Below are positions 17,242-27,762 of a stretch of DNA of 64,000 nucleotides, one piece after another. Within the stretch, counting starts at the first letter, position 1; every line of letters begins with the position of its first letter. Under the pieces are notes generated by a model. That model was not told where the DNA came from, did not search any database, and was given only the letters and a program-made list of their open reading frames with translations. A program made the translations under genes and the position numbers. The stretch covers positions 1-64,000 of the forward strand of contig NZ_BEWA01000029.1 in NCBI RefSeq assembly GCF_003112535.1, given 5' to 3'. The DNA is from Streptomyces rishiriensis. Lineage in GTDB: Bacteria > Actinomycetota > Actinomycetes > Streptomycetales > Streptomycetaceae.

Positions 17242-19044
17242 TCAGCCCCCGTACGCCCCCGACGCCGTCAGCCGCAGCGCCGTGTCGATCAGCGGGACGT
17301 GGCTGAAAGCCTGCGGGAAGTTGCCGACCTGGCGCTGCAGGCGCGGGTCCCACTCCTCGGCCAGCAGACCGAGGTCGTTGCGCAGGGAGAGCAGCTTCTC
17401 GAAGAGCTTGCGCGCCTCGTCCACCCGGCCGATCATCGCGAGGTCGTCCGCCATCCAGAACGAGCAGGCCAGGAACGCGCCCTCGTCGCCCGGGAGGCCG
17501 TCCACGCCCTCGTCGCCGCCCGAGGTCGGGTAGCGCAGGATGAAGCCGTCCGGGGTGGACAGCTCGCGCTGGATCGCCTCGATGGTGCCGATCACCCGCT
17601 TGTCGTCCGGGGGCAGGAAGCCCATCTGCGGGATGAGCAGCAGCGACGCGTCCAGCTCCTTGGAGCCGTAGGACTGGGTGAAGGTGTTGCGCTCCTTGTC
17701 GTAACCCTTTTCGCACACGTCCCGGTGGATGTCGTCGCGCAGCTCGCGCCACTTGTCCAGCGGACCGTCGGCGTCGCCGGACTCGATCAGCTTGATGGTG
17801 CGGTCGACCGCGACCCACGCCATGACCTTGGAGTGCACGAAGTGGCGGCGCGGGCCGCGCACCTCCCAGATGCCCTCGTCGGGCTCGTCCCAGTGCTGCT
17901 CCAGGTAGCGGATCAGTTTGAGCTGGAGCAGGGAGGCGTAGTCGTTGCGGGCCAGGCCGGTCATGTGGCCCAGGTGCAGGGCCTCGGTGACCTCGCCGTA
18001 GACGTCCAGCTGGAGCTGGTGCGCGGCGCCGTTGCCCACCCGGACCGGGCCGGAGTTCTCGTAGCCGGGCAGCCAGTCGAGCTCGGCCTCGCCGAGCTCG
18101 CGCTCGCCCGCGATGCCGTACATGATCTGCAGGTTCTCGGGGTCGCCGGCGACCGCGCGCAGCAGCCACTCGCGCCAGGCGCGGGCCTCCTCGCGGTAGC
18201 CGGTGCGCAGCAGCGAGGACAGGGTGATGGCCGCGTCGCGCAGCCACGTGTAGCGGTAGTCCCAGTTGCGGACGCCGCCGATGTCCTCCGGCAGGGACGT
18301 GGTGGGGGCGGCGACGATGCCGCCGGTCGGGCCGTACGTCAGCGCCTTGAGCGTGATCAGGGAGCGGATCACCGCCTCACGGTAGGGGCCGTGGTACGTA
18401 CAGTGCTCGACCCACTCGCGCCAGAACTCCTCGGTCGCCTCCAGGGACTGCTCCGGCTCCGGCAGCGGCGGCGGCTGCTTGTGCGAGGGCTCCCACGAGA
18501 TCGTGAACGCGATCCGGTCGCCGGGCGCGACCGTGAAGTCGGCGTAGGTGGTCAGCGACTTGCCGTAGGTCTCGCAGTCGGTGTCGAACCACACCGAGTC
18601 CGGGCCCGCCACGGCCACCGTGCGGCCCTCGTGCTTGTGCACCCACGGCACCACCCGGCCGTAGGAGAACCGCATCCGCAGGGTCGAGCGCATCGGGACC
18701 CGGCCCGAGACGCCCTCGACGATCCGGATCAGCTGGGGCGCGCCGTCGCGGGGAGGCATGAAATCGGTCACCCGGACGGTGCCGCGCGGGGTGTCCCACT
18801 CGGACTCCAGGATCAGCGAGTCGCCGCGGTAGGTGCGCCGGGCCGCACGTGGCGGCGGCGCGTCGGAGGCGTGCGCCGGACCGAGGCGCCAGAACCCGTG
18901 TTCCTCCGTGCCGAGCAGACCGGCGAAGATCGCGTGCGAGTCGAAGCGGGGCAGGCACAGCCAGTCCACTGTCCCGTCACGGCAGACCAAGGCGGCGGTC
19001 TGCATGTCTCCGATGAGTGCGTAGTCTTCGATGCGCCCGGCCAC
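17242..19044 (-). CDS. GH15 family glycoside hydrolase (glucoamylase/trehalase-like)
   Basis: 600 aa. It has the N-terminal super-sandwich starting AGRIEDYALIGDMQTAALV and DWLCLPRFDS, and the (alpha/alpha)6 catalytic domain with GVRNWDYRYTWLRDA and LLAEEWDPR, which hold the expected general acid and base. Actinobacterial members include a GH15 trehalase, so trehalose turnover is a good guess; other alpha-glucosides remain possible. GTG 19044 has GGAG at 7 nt and gives the usual family N-terminus; GTG 19068 (608 aa) is an alternative. No signal peptide. Confidence 0.9.
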   Translation of the reverse strand: MAGRIEDYALIGDMQTAALVCRDGTVDWLCLPRFDSHAIFAGLLGTEEHGFWRLGPAHASDAPPPRAARRTYRGDSLILESEWDTPRGTVRVTDFMPPRDGAPQLIRIVEGVSGRVPMRSTLRMRFSYGRVVPWVHKHEGRTVAVAGPDSVWFDTDCETYGKSLTTYADFTVAPGDRIAFTISWEPSHKQPPPLPEPEQSLEATEEFWREWVEHCTYHGPYREAVIRSLITLKALTYGPTGGIVAAPTTSLPEDIGGVRNWDYRYTWLRDAAITLSSLLRTGYREEARAWREWLLRAVAGDPENLQIMYGIAGERELGEAELDWLPGYENSGPVRVGNGAAHQLQLDVYGEVTEALHLGHMTGLARNDYASLLQLKLIRYLEQHWDEPDEGIWEVRGPRRHFVHSKVMAWVAVDRTIKLIESGDADGPLDKWRELRDDIHRDVCEKGYDKERNTFTQSYGSKELDASLLLIPQMGFLPPDDKRVIGTIEAIQRELSTPDGFILRYPTSGGDEGVDGLPGDEGAFLACSFWMADDLAMIGRVDEARKLFEKLLSLRNDLGLLAEEWDPRLQRQVGNFPQAFSHVPLIDTALRLTASGAYGG

Positions 19045-19512
19045 GTGCAACTCCAGTCGAACGGCCACGTCACCCCCATGGGACACGGGGGCTGTCGCTA
19101 GTGCGGTCAAGGGGTCGTTTGTAATGCGTCGTTGAGCGCTGAAGCAAAGCAGCCGCTCGGCCCTCAGGGCAAAACGCCGATTATTGCTCAACGAACTGAC
19201 GAGCTCTCGTTGTTCCGGTGGGGGACGGGCTGGGGTGTGCCGTCTTGCCGACCGGGCTCGGCAGTGAGTGTCCGAGCAGGATACGACGCACGTAGATGAT
19301 CTGCGTGCCGCTCGCGGCAACGCGGGTGGGCCGAACGGGTGAGCAACGGGTGAGAAACCGGTGCGGGACGGCCTCCCGTGTCGGGCCGTGCGCGGAGCGT
19401 GGCCGGAAGCCATCCCTCCGAGGCGCTGATACCCTGGTAGCCCGTGGACCGGTGGTCTCGAAGCCCCCGAACCGCACACCCCAATCGCGACCACGGGAGC
19501 CCCCTCTTGGCC
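19045..19512. other. Divergent promoter region between GH15 gene and pyrG
   Basis: 468 bp with no gene. It must hold promoters for both flanking genes. On the plus strand TACCCT at 19430-19435 could be the pyrG -10, but no good -35 goes with it. Short palindromes (GTTGAGC / GCTCAAC near 19131 and 19187) flank a relatively A+T-rich patch at 19115-19190. Nothing else stands out. Confidence 0.4.
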
Positions 19513-21177
<1,665 letters not shown>

Positions 21178-21269
21178 CACACCAGTTGTACGGTGGCCGG
21201 GGTGCGAACCTTCAAGGGTTTGCGCCCCGGTTTCGTTTGCGCAGGTGGCACGGTGGAAGGACGCAAGGC

Positions 21270-21896
21270 ATGACGATCAAGGACACTCCTCAGACGTGGG
21301 AGATCCGGGCCACCCAGACCCCCTTCGTGGGCAACAAGACCTCGGTGCGCACCGATGAGGTGGTCATGCCCGACGGCTCGGTGGTCGGCCGGGACTACCA
21401 GGTCCATCCCGGCTCCGTGGCGGTCCTCGCCCTCGACGACGAGGACCGTGTGCTGGTGATCAAGCAGTACCGCCACCCCGTGCGGCACAAGCTGTGGGAG
21501 ATCCCGGCCGGTCTGCTCGACGTGCCCGGCGAGAACCCGCTGCACGCGGCCCGGCGCGAGCTGTACGAGGAGGCGCACGTCAAGGCCGAGGACTGGCGCG
21601 TTCTCACCGACGTGTACACGACGCCCGGTGGCTGTGACGAGTCCGTGCGGATCTTCCTGGCCCGGGGGCTGTCGGAGGCCGACGGCCAGCGCTTCGCGGT
21701 GGAGGAGGAGGAAGCCGACATGGAGCACGCGCGCGTGCCGGTCGCCGACCTGGTCCGGGCGATCCTCGCGGGCGACGTGCACAACAACTGCCTCGTGGTC
21801 GGCGTGCTGTCGCTGGTGGCCGCCCGCGGCGGGGAGGGCGTGGACGCCCTGCGGCCGGCGGAGGCGCCCTGGCCGGCCCGTCCGTTCGAGGCCTGA
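21270..21896 (+). CDS. Nudix hydrolase, ADP-ribose pyrophosphatase type
   Basis: 208 aa with an intact Nudix box, GLLDVPGENPLHAARREL then YEEAHV, in the middle, and the LVIKQYRHPVRHKLWEIPAG lead-in typical of ADP-ribose pyrophosphatases (NudF-like). Predicted to cleave ADP-ribose to AMP and ribose-5-phosphate. ATG 21270 has GGAAGG 9 nt upstream. It follows pyrG in the same direction (92 bp), the usual Streptomyces neighbour. Confidence 0.9.
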   Translation: MTIKDTPQTWEIRATQTPFVGNKTSVRTDEVVMPDGSVVGRDYQVHPGSVAVLALDDEDRVLVIKQYRHPVRHKLWEIPAGLLDVPGENPLHAARRELYEEAHVKAEDWRVLTDVYTTPGGCDESVRIFLARGLSEADGQRFAVEEEEADMEHARVPVADLVRAILAGDVHNNCLVVGVLSLVAARGGEGVDALRPAEAPWPARPFEA

Positions 21897-22289
21897 ACCA
21901 GCCGCTCGTCCCTCACCCGTCACCGACCGGTGTGCGCCCGTTCCTCGCTCGGGCTCACCGGCCTGAATCACCCGTTCCCCGTGCTCGCTCGCAGGCCTGA
22001 AATCACCCGCACCGCGTCACCCCGCACAGGCCTGAATCCACCGGTCGCCCGGAGCGCCTCGCCGGTCACCGGTCACCGTCCCGTGAGCCCGCCGTCGTCC
22101 GCGTCGGCCCGGCTTCGCGGCCCCTCCGGGCCGCTCGCGGTGTGACGATCGGCTGATCCGATCGGGGGAGTCCCGGCCGCGCGCCGCCGTGCTCCTCCCG
22201 GAACGTCGCAGAGCGTGAACTAGGCTCTGGAATCACCCGATCCGGAGTCCCGGGCGGGTTGCGTGCGCGGTGGGACGGGAGTGTGGCCC
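21888..22289 (+). repeat. Degenerate AGGCCTGAATCACCCG repeats in intergenic region
   Basis: About 390 bp with no gene. Four imperfect copies of AGGCCTGAATCACCCG start at 21889, 21960, 21993 and 22028, the first overlapping the stop codon of the Nudix gene. Related CGGTCACC segments lie between them. The rest has no clear feature; the promoter for the TPR gene must lie before 22290. Confidence 0.7.
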
Positions 22290-24356
22290 GTGACGGATCA
22301 GGCAGTGGACACAGGCGGCGTGCAGCTGTCCGGACACGCTGCGCCAGAGGGCCATTTCCTGGGCCGCACCCGGGAGTTGAAGGAACTGCGCGCCGACATC
22401 GAGCGCGCGGGGCTGGACACCATCTCCGGCCGGAAGGCCCCTCGCGCGCGCGTGCTCCTGATCGCCGGCCGGCCCGGCTCCGGACGGACCGCGCTCGCCG
22501 AGGAACTCGTCCGGCAGGTCGCCGACCGCTATCCGGACGGCGTGCTGCGCGCCCGTCTCGCCGAGCCCGACGGCACGCCCGTGCCGGTGGAGCGCGCCGC
22601 CCGTGAGCTGCTCGCCGCCTTGGACGTGCCGGCTCCCGCCGGCGCCGACGAGGACGACCTGGCGGCCCTGCTGCGCGCGTCCCTCGTCGAGCGGCGGGTG
22701 CTGCTCCTGCTCGACGACGCCACCGGCGCCGAACAGGTGGACGCACTGCTTCCCGACGCCCCGCAGTGCCTGCTCGTCGCCGTCTCCTCGGGGCCCCTCA
22801 CCGGCATCGCGGACGTCCGCCCCTGCACCCTGGGCGGCCTGGACACCAAATCCGCCCTCGAACTGCTGACCCGGTACACGGGCTCGGTCCGCATCACCGT
22901 CGACCCGCTCTCCGCCGAGGGGCTGGTGGAGGCCTGCCAGGGCGAGCCCGCCGCCCTGACGCTGGCGGGAGGCTGGCTCGCCGCCCGCCCGCAGGCCGCC
23001 GTCGCCGACCTCGCGAGGCAGCTCCACGCGGAGAGCGACGAGGGCTCGCCGCTCAGCCGGGTGTTCGGGCTCGTGCACGCCGCGCTGCCCGCCCCCGCCG
23101 CCCGGGTGCTGCGACTGCTGTGCCTCGCCCCGGCCGGCCTCGTCGACCCGCACACCGCCTCCGCGCTGGCCGGCTGCTCGGTGGGCACGGCCCGCACCAC
23201 TCTGGACGACCTCACCGCACTCGGGCTGCTGCGGTCCGTGGAGTCCCCGCTGCCCCAGTACGAGATCCCCGGCTGTCTGCACCCCCTGCTGCGCGCCGCC
23301 GCCGAGACCCACGACCGCCCGGCCGAGCTCCAGCTGGCCCGCGCCCGCATGCTGGAGCGCACGGTACGGCTGCTGCAGTCCTGCCGGGCCATCACCGAGA
23401 CCGACAGCCCCCAGGCCCGCGAGAAGCTCCAGGGCATGCCCCGCGCCCTGCGCTTCCCCACCCCGCGCGCGGCCGCCGACTGGCTGAGCGTGCGCCGGCC
23501 CGCCCTGCTGGCCTCGGCCCGCCTCGCCGTCGCGGACGGGGAGCTGGACACCCTCGCCCGCCGGCTGATGTCCCAGCTGGTGCGGGCGATGGTCGCGCAC
23601 GTGGGCACCCAGGCGGCCGCCCCGGACCTGTACGGGGTCCACCAGCTCGTCCTGGACGTGGCCGAGCGCCGCGGGCTGCCCCGGGAGAAGGCCGCGGCCC
23701 TGCTGAACCTGGCCGACGTCGACGCCCGGACGGGCCGCACCGCGGAGGCCCTGGCGCGCTACCGGGCCGCGCTGGACGCCGGACGCGAGGCGAACGACCC
23801 GTACGCGATCGGCCGCGCGATGGAATCCGTAGGCGGCGCCCACCTGGAGCTCGGGGACTACGAGCGGGCCGCCGACTGGTTCGGCCGCGCCCTCGCCCAG
23901 CGCCTGGCCCGCGACGAGCGGGCGGACGCCGCCCGCCTGTACGGCCGCATCGCCACCGCGCACACCTACGCCGGGCGCTACGGAGAGGCCCAGCGGGCCT
24001 GGCGGGCCGCCGCCGCGGGGCACCGCAAGAACGCCGATGTGGCGGCGCACGCAAGGGCGTTGAGCGAGCTGGCCCGGGTCCAGGAGTACGCGGGCCGCCC
24101 CGAGGAGTCGCTGCGCACCTGCCGGGAGGCGGTGGAGTGGGCCGGGCGCGCCGGGGACACCCGGCTGCGGGCCGCGGTGCAGCTGAGACTGGCCGACACC
24201 CTGGACCGCCTGGGCGACCCGGCGGCGGCCCGCCTGCACCGGGGCGAGGCCGAGCGCATCCTGGAAGAGGAGCCCGCGGACGGCGATACGGGGCCCGAAC
24301 AGCCGGAACACGCCGCTAACACCTGCGAAATCCGCAGTGCATCCGCTGAAGGTTGA
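22290..24356 (+). CDS. STAND-like P-loop protein with C-terminal TPRs
   Basis: 688 aa. After a leader come FLGRTRELKELRADIE and a P-loop region LLIAGRPGSGRTALAEEL, then LLLLDDAT (Walker B-like), a winged-helix-like segment (ALAGCSVGTARTTLDDLTAL) and TPRs over about residues 480-670 (AEALARYRAALDAGREANDPYAIG, YERAADWFGRALAQR). The layout is that of NB-ARC/STAND regulators, but the Walker A lysine is replaced by arginine (GSGRT), so NTP hydrolysis is doubtful. GTG 22290 has GGGAG at 8 nt. It precedes ald in the same direction; a role in controlling ald is speculation. Confidence 0.82.
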   Translation: MTDQAVDTGGVQLSGHAAPEGHFLGRTRELKELRADIERAGLDTISGRKAPRARVLLIAGRPGSGRTALAEELVRQVADRYPDGVLRARLAEPDGTPVPVERAARELLAALDVPAPAGADEDDLAALLRASLVERRVLLLLDDATGAEQVDALLPDAPQCLLVAVSSGPLTGIADVRPCTLGGLDTKSALELLTRYTGSVRITVDPLSAEGLVEACQGEPAALTLAGGWLAARPQAAVADLARQLHAESDEGSPLSRVFGLVHAALPAPAARVLRLLCLAPAGLVDPHTASALAGCSVGTARTTLDDLTALGLLRSVESPLPQYEIPGCLHPLLRAAAETHDRPAELQLARARMLERTVRLLQSCRAITETDSPQAREKLQGMPRALRFPTPRAAADWLSVRRPALLASARLAVADGELDTLARRLMSQLVRAMVAHVGTQAAAPDLYGVHQLVLDVAERRGLPREKAAALLNLADVDARTGRTAEALARYRAALDAGREANDPYAIGRAMESVGGAHLELGDYERAADWFGRALAQRLARDERADAARLYGRIATAHTYAGRYGEAQRAWRAAAAGHRKNADVAAHARALSELARVQEYAGRPEESLRTCREAVEWAGRAGDTRLRAAVQLRLADTLDRLGDPAAARLHRGEAERILEEEPADGDTGPEQPEHAANTCEIRSASAEG

Positions 24357-24501
24357 TGCAATGAAAGGCTAGACAGCGGGAACACCTTCATTAGACTGGC
24401 TCTGCCGCACGTTCTCCTGCGGTGCGTCCCGGTGTGCCCTGTACCTCCGGGAATGTCTTCGCTGTGCCCCCACACCCTCTGAGCCAAGGACCGTGATCGA
24501 C

Positions 24502-25617
24502 GTGAAGGTCGGCATCCCCCGCGAGGTCAAGAACAACGAGTTCCGGGTGGCCATCACCCCCGCCGGTGTGCACGAGCTCGTGCGCCACGGCCACCAGGTC
24601 GTCGTCGAACGAGGCGCCGGTCTCGGCTCGTCCATCACGGACGACGAGTACGTGGCCGCCGGTGCGCAGATCCTGGAGACCGCCGACGAGGTGTGGGCCA
24701 CGGCCGACCTGCTGCTGAAGGTCAAGGAGCCCATCGCCGAGGAGTACCACCGCCTGCGCAAGGACCAGACGCTCTTCACGTACCTGCACCTGGCGGCGTC
24801 CAAGGAGTGCACCGACGCCCTCGTCGAGTCGGGCACCACCGCGATCGCCTACGAGACCGTCGAGCTCCCGAACCGCGCGCTGCCGCTGCTCGCCCCGATG
24901 TCCGAGGTCGCGGGCCGGCTGGCCCCCCAGGTCGGCGCCTATCACCTGATGCGCGCCAACGGCGGCCGCGGTGTGCTGCCCGGCGGCGTCCCGGGCGTGC
25001 TGGCCGCCAAGGCGGTCGTCATCGGCGGCGGCGTCTCCGGCTGGAACGCGGCGCAGATCGCCATCGGCATGGGCTTCCACGTGACCCTGCTCGACAAGGA
25101 CATCAACAAGCTCAAGGAGGCCGACAAGGTCTTCGGCACGAAGATCCAGACGGTCGTCTCCAACGCCTTCGAGCTGGAGAAGGCCTGCCTGGAGGCCGAC
25201 CTCGTCATCGGCGCCGTGCTCATCCCCGGCGCCAAGGCCCCGAAGCTGGTCACCAACGAGCTGGTGTCCCGGATGAAGCCCGGAAGTGTCCTTGTCGACA
25301 TCGCCATCGACCAGGGCGGCTGCTTCGAGGACTCCCGCCCGACCACGCACGCCGAGCCGACCTTCCCGGTCCACGACTCGGTGTTCTACTGCGTCGCCAA
25401 CATGCCCGGCGCGGTCCCCAACACCTCCACCTACGCGCTGACCAACGCCACGCTGCCCTACATCGTCGAACTGGCGGACAAGGGCTGGGTGGAGGCGCTG
25501 CGCCGCGATCCGGCCCTGGCCAAGGGTCTCAACACCCATGACGGCAAGGTCGTTTACCGCGAGGTCGCCGAGGCGCACGGGCTGGAGCACGTGGAGCTGG
25601 AGTCCCTGCTCGGCTGA
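24502..25617 (+). CDS. ald: Alanine dehydrogenase
   Basis: 371 aa, the family length. It begins KVGIPREVKNNEFRVA and contains KVKEPIAEEY, the NAD-binding VVIGGGVSGWNAAQIA and SVLVDIAIDQGGCFEDSR. It interconverts L-alanine and pyruvate plus ammonia with NAD(H), feeding carbon and nitrogen into central metabolism. GTG 24502 gives AAGGA an 11-nt spacing; GTG 24493 (374 aa) leaves only 2 nt and is less likely. A strong hairpin follows 87 bp after the stop. Confidence 0.95.
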   Translation: MKVGIPREVKNNEFRVAITPAGVHELVRHGHQVVVERGAGLGSSITDDEYVAAGAQILETADEVWATADLLLKVKEPIAEEYHRLRKDQTLFTYLHLAASKECTDALVESGTTAIAYETVELPNRALPLLAPMSEVAGRLAPQVGAYHLMRANGGRGVLPGGVPGVLAAKAVVIGGGVSGWNAAQIAIGMGFHVTLLDKDINKLKEADKVFGTKIQTVVSNAFELEKACLEADLVIGAVLIPGAKAPKLVTNELVSRMKPGSVLVDIAIDQGGCFEDSRPTTHAEPTFPVHDSVFYCVANMPGAVPNTSTYALTNATLPYIVELADKGWVEALRRDPALAKGLNTHDGKVVYREVAEAHGLEHVELESLLG

Positions 25618-25704
25618 GCCGGAGGGCTCCCGGCGACCCCGGGAAGCCAAGTCACCTTTTCGTAAAGGCGATACGTCAACAAGGCGCGTCAACCGTGCCC
25701 ACCT

Positions 25705-25733
25705 GGCCGGACCTTGCCCGACAAGGTCCGGCC
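25705..25733 (+). terminator. Hairpin terminator after ald
   Basis: A perfect 12-bp stem (GGCCGGACCTTG, 25705-25716, with 25722-25733) and a 5-nt loop CCCGA. There is no U-run, as is common in Streptomyces. It separates ald from the parA promoter region. Confidence 0.8.
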
Positions 25734-25893
25734 GGATGTGTGTATGGTCACTTTGCGGCTCTCGGCCAACTCGCCTCGAACGTAACTCTTCGACCGATTC
25801 GCACACCGGTGAAACCTGCCGTGCGACGGCCGTACGCCCTTGACAGAGGGATGTTTCATTGCCGACACATCGGGCCGGGTCCGGCGGATTGTG

Positions 25894-25923
25894 TTGCTGC
25901 GGACGCCCGACACGCCATAGAGT
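25894..25923 (+). promoter_or_regulatory. Predicted promoter for the parA-scpAB-rluB run
   Basis: TTGCTG (25894-25899) and TAGAGT (25918-25923) are 18 bp apart. TAGAGT fits the vegetative HrdB -10 pattern TAGRRT exactly. A second TTGACA at 25840-25845 has no good -10 partner. Transcription would start about 65 nt before GTG 25997. The remainder of the 379-bp gap shows nothing more. Confidence 0.55.
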
Positions 25924-25996
25924 CGCCAACCGTCGGCATGGTGCCACGCTGACCTTGTCTAGAAGTTTCCTGGTCACCAAGGAGGTAAGACGACTT

Positions 25997-27175
25997 GTGA
26001 ATGAGTCGACATTTGCTCCCGGGGGTGGTCAACCAGGAATGCCTACGCGGGACCCGGGTTCCGCGGGGCCCCAGGCTGTCGGCTCCGTCGCAGTCCGAAC
26101 CTTCGCAGCCCACCAGAGCCAGCGCAGCCCCCATATGGCTCTGTCAGCACACCAGAGCATGGATGGCCATCACGTGAACGCCATGGCCGGCGACGGAAGT
26201 GGCGCGCCCCACAACCACTTCGCCGACTACGACGAACTGCCCGACGGGCACTTCTACGATCCCGATGCCGAGTACGAGCCGGACCCGGAATACGCGGCCA
26301 CGCTCGCGCCCGACGCGGCCCGACAGCGCCGTGAGCGCGTCGGTCCGACCGGACGCCCGCTGCCGTACTTCCCGATCCCGGGCCCGCTGACCGAGCACGG
26401 CCCCGCGAAGATCATCGCGATGTGCAACCAGAAGGGCGGCGTGGGCAAGACGACGTCGACCATCAACCTGGGTGCCGCGCTCGCGGAGTACGGCCGGCGG
26501 GTGCTGCTCGTGGACTTCGACCCGCAGGGCGCGCTGTCGGTCGGTCTCGGCGTCAATCCGATGGAGCTCGACCTCACCGTCTACAACCTGCTCATGGAGC
26601 GGGGCATGGCGGCGGACGAGGTGCTCCTCAAGACGGCGGTCCCCAACATGGACCTGCTGCCCAGCAACATCGACCTGTCGGCCGCCGAGGTGCAACTGGT
26701 CTCCGAGGTCGCGCGCGAGTCCACGCTCCAGCGTGCGCTCAAGCCGTTGATGGACGACTACGACTACATCGTCATCGACTGTCAGCCCTCGCTCGGTCTG
26801 CTCACCGTCAACGCCCTCACGGCCGCCCACAAGGTGATCGTGCCGCTGGAGTGCGAGTTCTTCGCGCTGCGCGGTGTGGCGCTGCTGACCGAGACCATCG
26901 AGAAGGTCCAGGAGCGACTCAACCCGGAGCTGGAGCTCGACGGCATCCTGGCGACCATGTACGACTCGCGCACCGTGCACAGCCGTGAGGTGCTCGCGCG
27001 GGTCGTCGAGGCGTTCGACGACCACGTCTACCACACGGTCATCGGGCGCACGGTCCGCTTCCCGGAGACCACGGTCGCCGGTGAGCCGATCACCACGTAC
27101 GCCTCCAACTCCGTCGGCGCCGCCGCCTACCGTCAGCTCGCCAGGGAGGTGCTCGCCCGGTGTCACGCCGAGTGA
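25997..27175 (+). CDS. ParA/Soj family ATPase
   Basis: 392 aa. A 130-residue Gln/His/Asp/Tyr-rich N-terminal extension precedes the ParA fold, with deviant Walker A NQKGGVGKTTSTINLG, VLLVDFDPQGALS and IVIDCQPSLGLLTVNALTAA. ParA ATPases position chromosomes, plasmids or protein clusters. GTG 25997 has AAGGAGGT 11 nt upstream. No ParB or parS (GTTTCACGTGAAAC) is here; instead it is coupled to an RHH-like protein and scpAB, so this is not the main oriC parAB pair. Confidence 0.92.
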   Translation: MNESTFAPGGGQPGMPTRDPGSAGPQAVGSVAVRTFAAHQSQRSPHMALSAHQSMDGHHVNAMAGDGSGAPHNHFADYDELPDGHFYDPDAEYEPDPEYAATLAPDAARQRRERVGPTGRPLPYFPIPGPLTEHGPAKIIAMCNQKGGVGKTTSTINLGAALAEYGRRVLLVDFDPQGALSVGLGVNPMELDLTVYNLLMERGMAADEVLLKTAVPNMDLLPSNIDLSAAEVQLVSEVARESTLQRALKPLMDDYDYIVIDCQPSLGLLTVNALTAAHKVIVPLECEFFALRGVALLTETIEKVQERLNPELELDGILATMYDSRTVHSREVLARVVEAFDDHVYHTVIGRTVRFPETTVAGEPITTYASNSVGAAAYRQLAREVLARCHAE

Positions 27176-27744
27176 GTCTGCCGGGGGCCGACGAACTCTT
27201 CCGTACGACAGGGGGAATGGCGCTTCAGTCGTCCGCGTCCCGGCGCCCCGCCAACGGCGAGGCCCGGGTGCCGGCGCCGGCCGGCGAGAGCGACGCGGTG
27301 GCGGCCGGCGCGGAGGACGCGCCGCAGGCCGTTCCCGCGCAGGGCGGTGACGGCGAGGGCGCCGAGCACGCGGCGGCCGACGCCGGCCAGACCGACGCCG
27401 GGGAGTCCCGCACCAGGGGCGCCCCGGGAGAGCGTCAGGAGCGGCGTCAGGGCGCGCAGGAAGGTTCTGCCGCAGGCGCCCCGGACGACGGCCAGCAGCG
27501 CAAGCGCGGACGGGCCGCGGCCCGCCGGCCCAGCGGGCGCGAACGCCACGACGAGAAGATCACCGTCTATGTCTCCGCCGAGGAGCTCATGGACCTGGAG
27601 CACGCCCGTCTGGTGCTCCGCGGCGAGCACGGGCTGGCCGTGGACCGGGGGCGCATCGTCCGCGAAGCGGTCGCCGTGGTCCTCGCCGACCTGGAGAGCC
27701 GCGGGGACGCCAGCATCCTCGTACGACGACTTCGCGGGCGGTAG
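27172..27744 (+). CDS. Ribbon-helix-helix-like protein coupled to ParA
   Basis: 190 aa. The first 120 residues are Ala/Gly/Glu-rich and probably disordered. The conserved-looking C-terminus, EKITVYVSAEELMDLEHARL to DRGRIVREAVAVVLADLE, has a beta strand followed by two helices, the layout of a ribbon-helix-helix (CopG/ParG-like) DNA-binding domain; that reading is by eye. GTG 27172 overlaps the parA stop (GTGA); GTG 27160 is a possible alternative. It could be a DNA-binding partner for the ParA. Confidence 0.72.
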   Translation: MSLPGADELFRTTGGMALQSSASRRPANGEARVPAPAGESDAVAAGAEDAPQAVPAQGGDGEGAEHAAADAGQTDAGESRTRGAPGERQERRQGAQEGSAAGAPDDGQQRKRGRAAARRPSGRERHDEKITVYVSAEELMDLEHARLVLRGEHGLAVDRGRIVREAVAVVLADLESRGDASILVRRLRGR

Positions 27745-27762
27745 CGGTAGCCTGCGAGGGCC

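Noticed and set aside
25618..25996. parS site (GTTTCACGTGAAAC) near parA
   Set aside because: Looked for and not found; only GTTTCA half-like sequence at about 25853.
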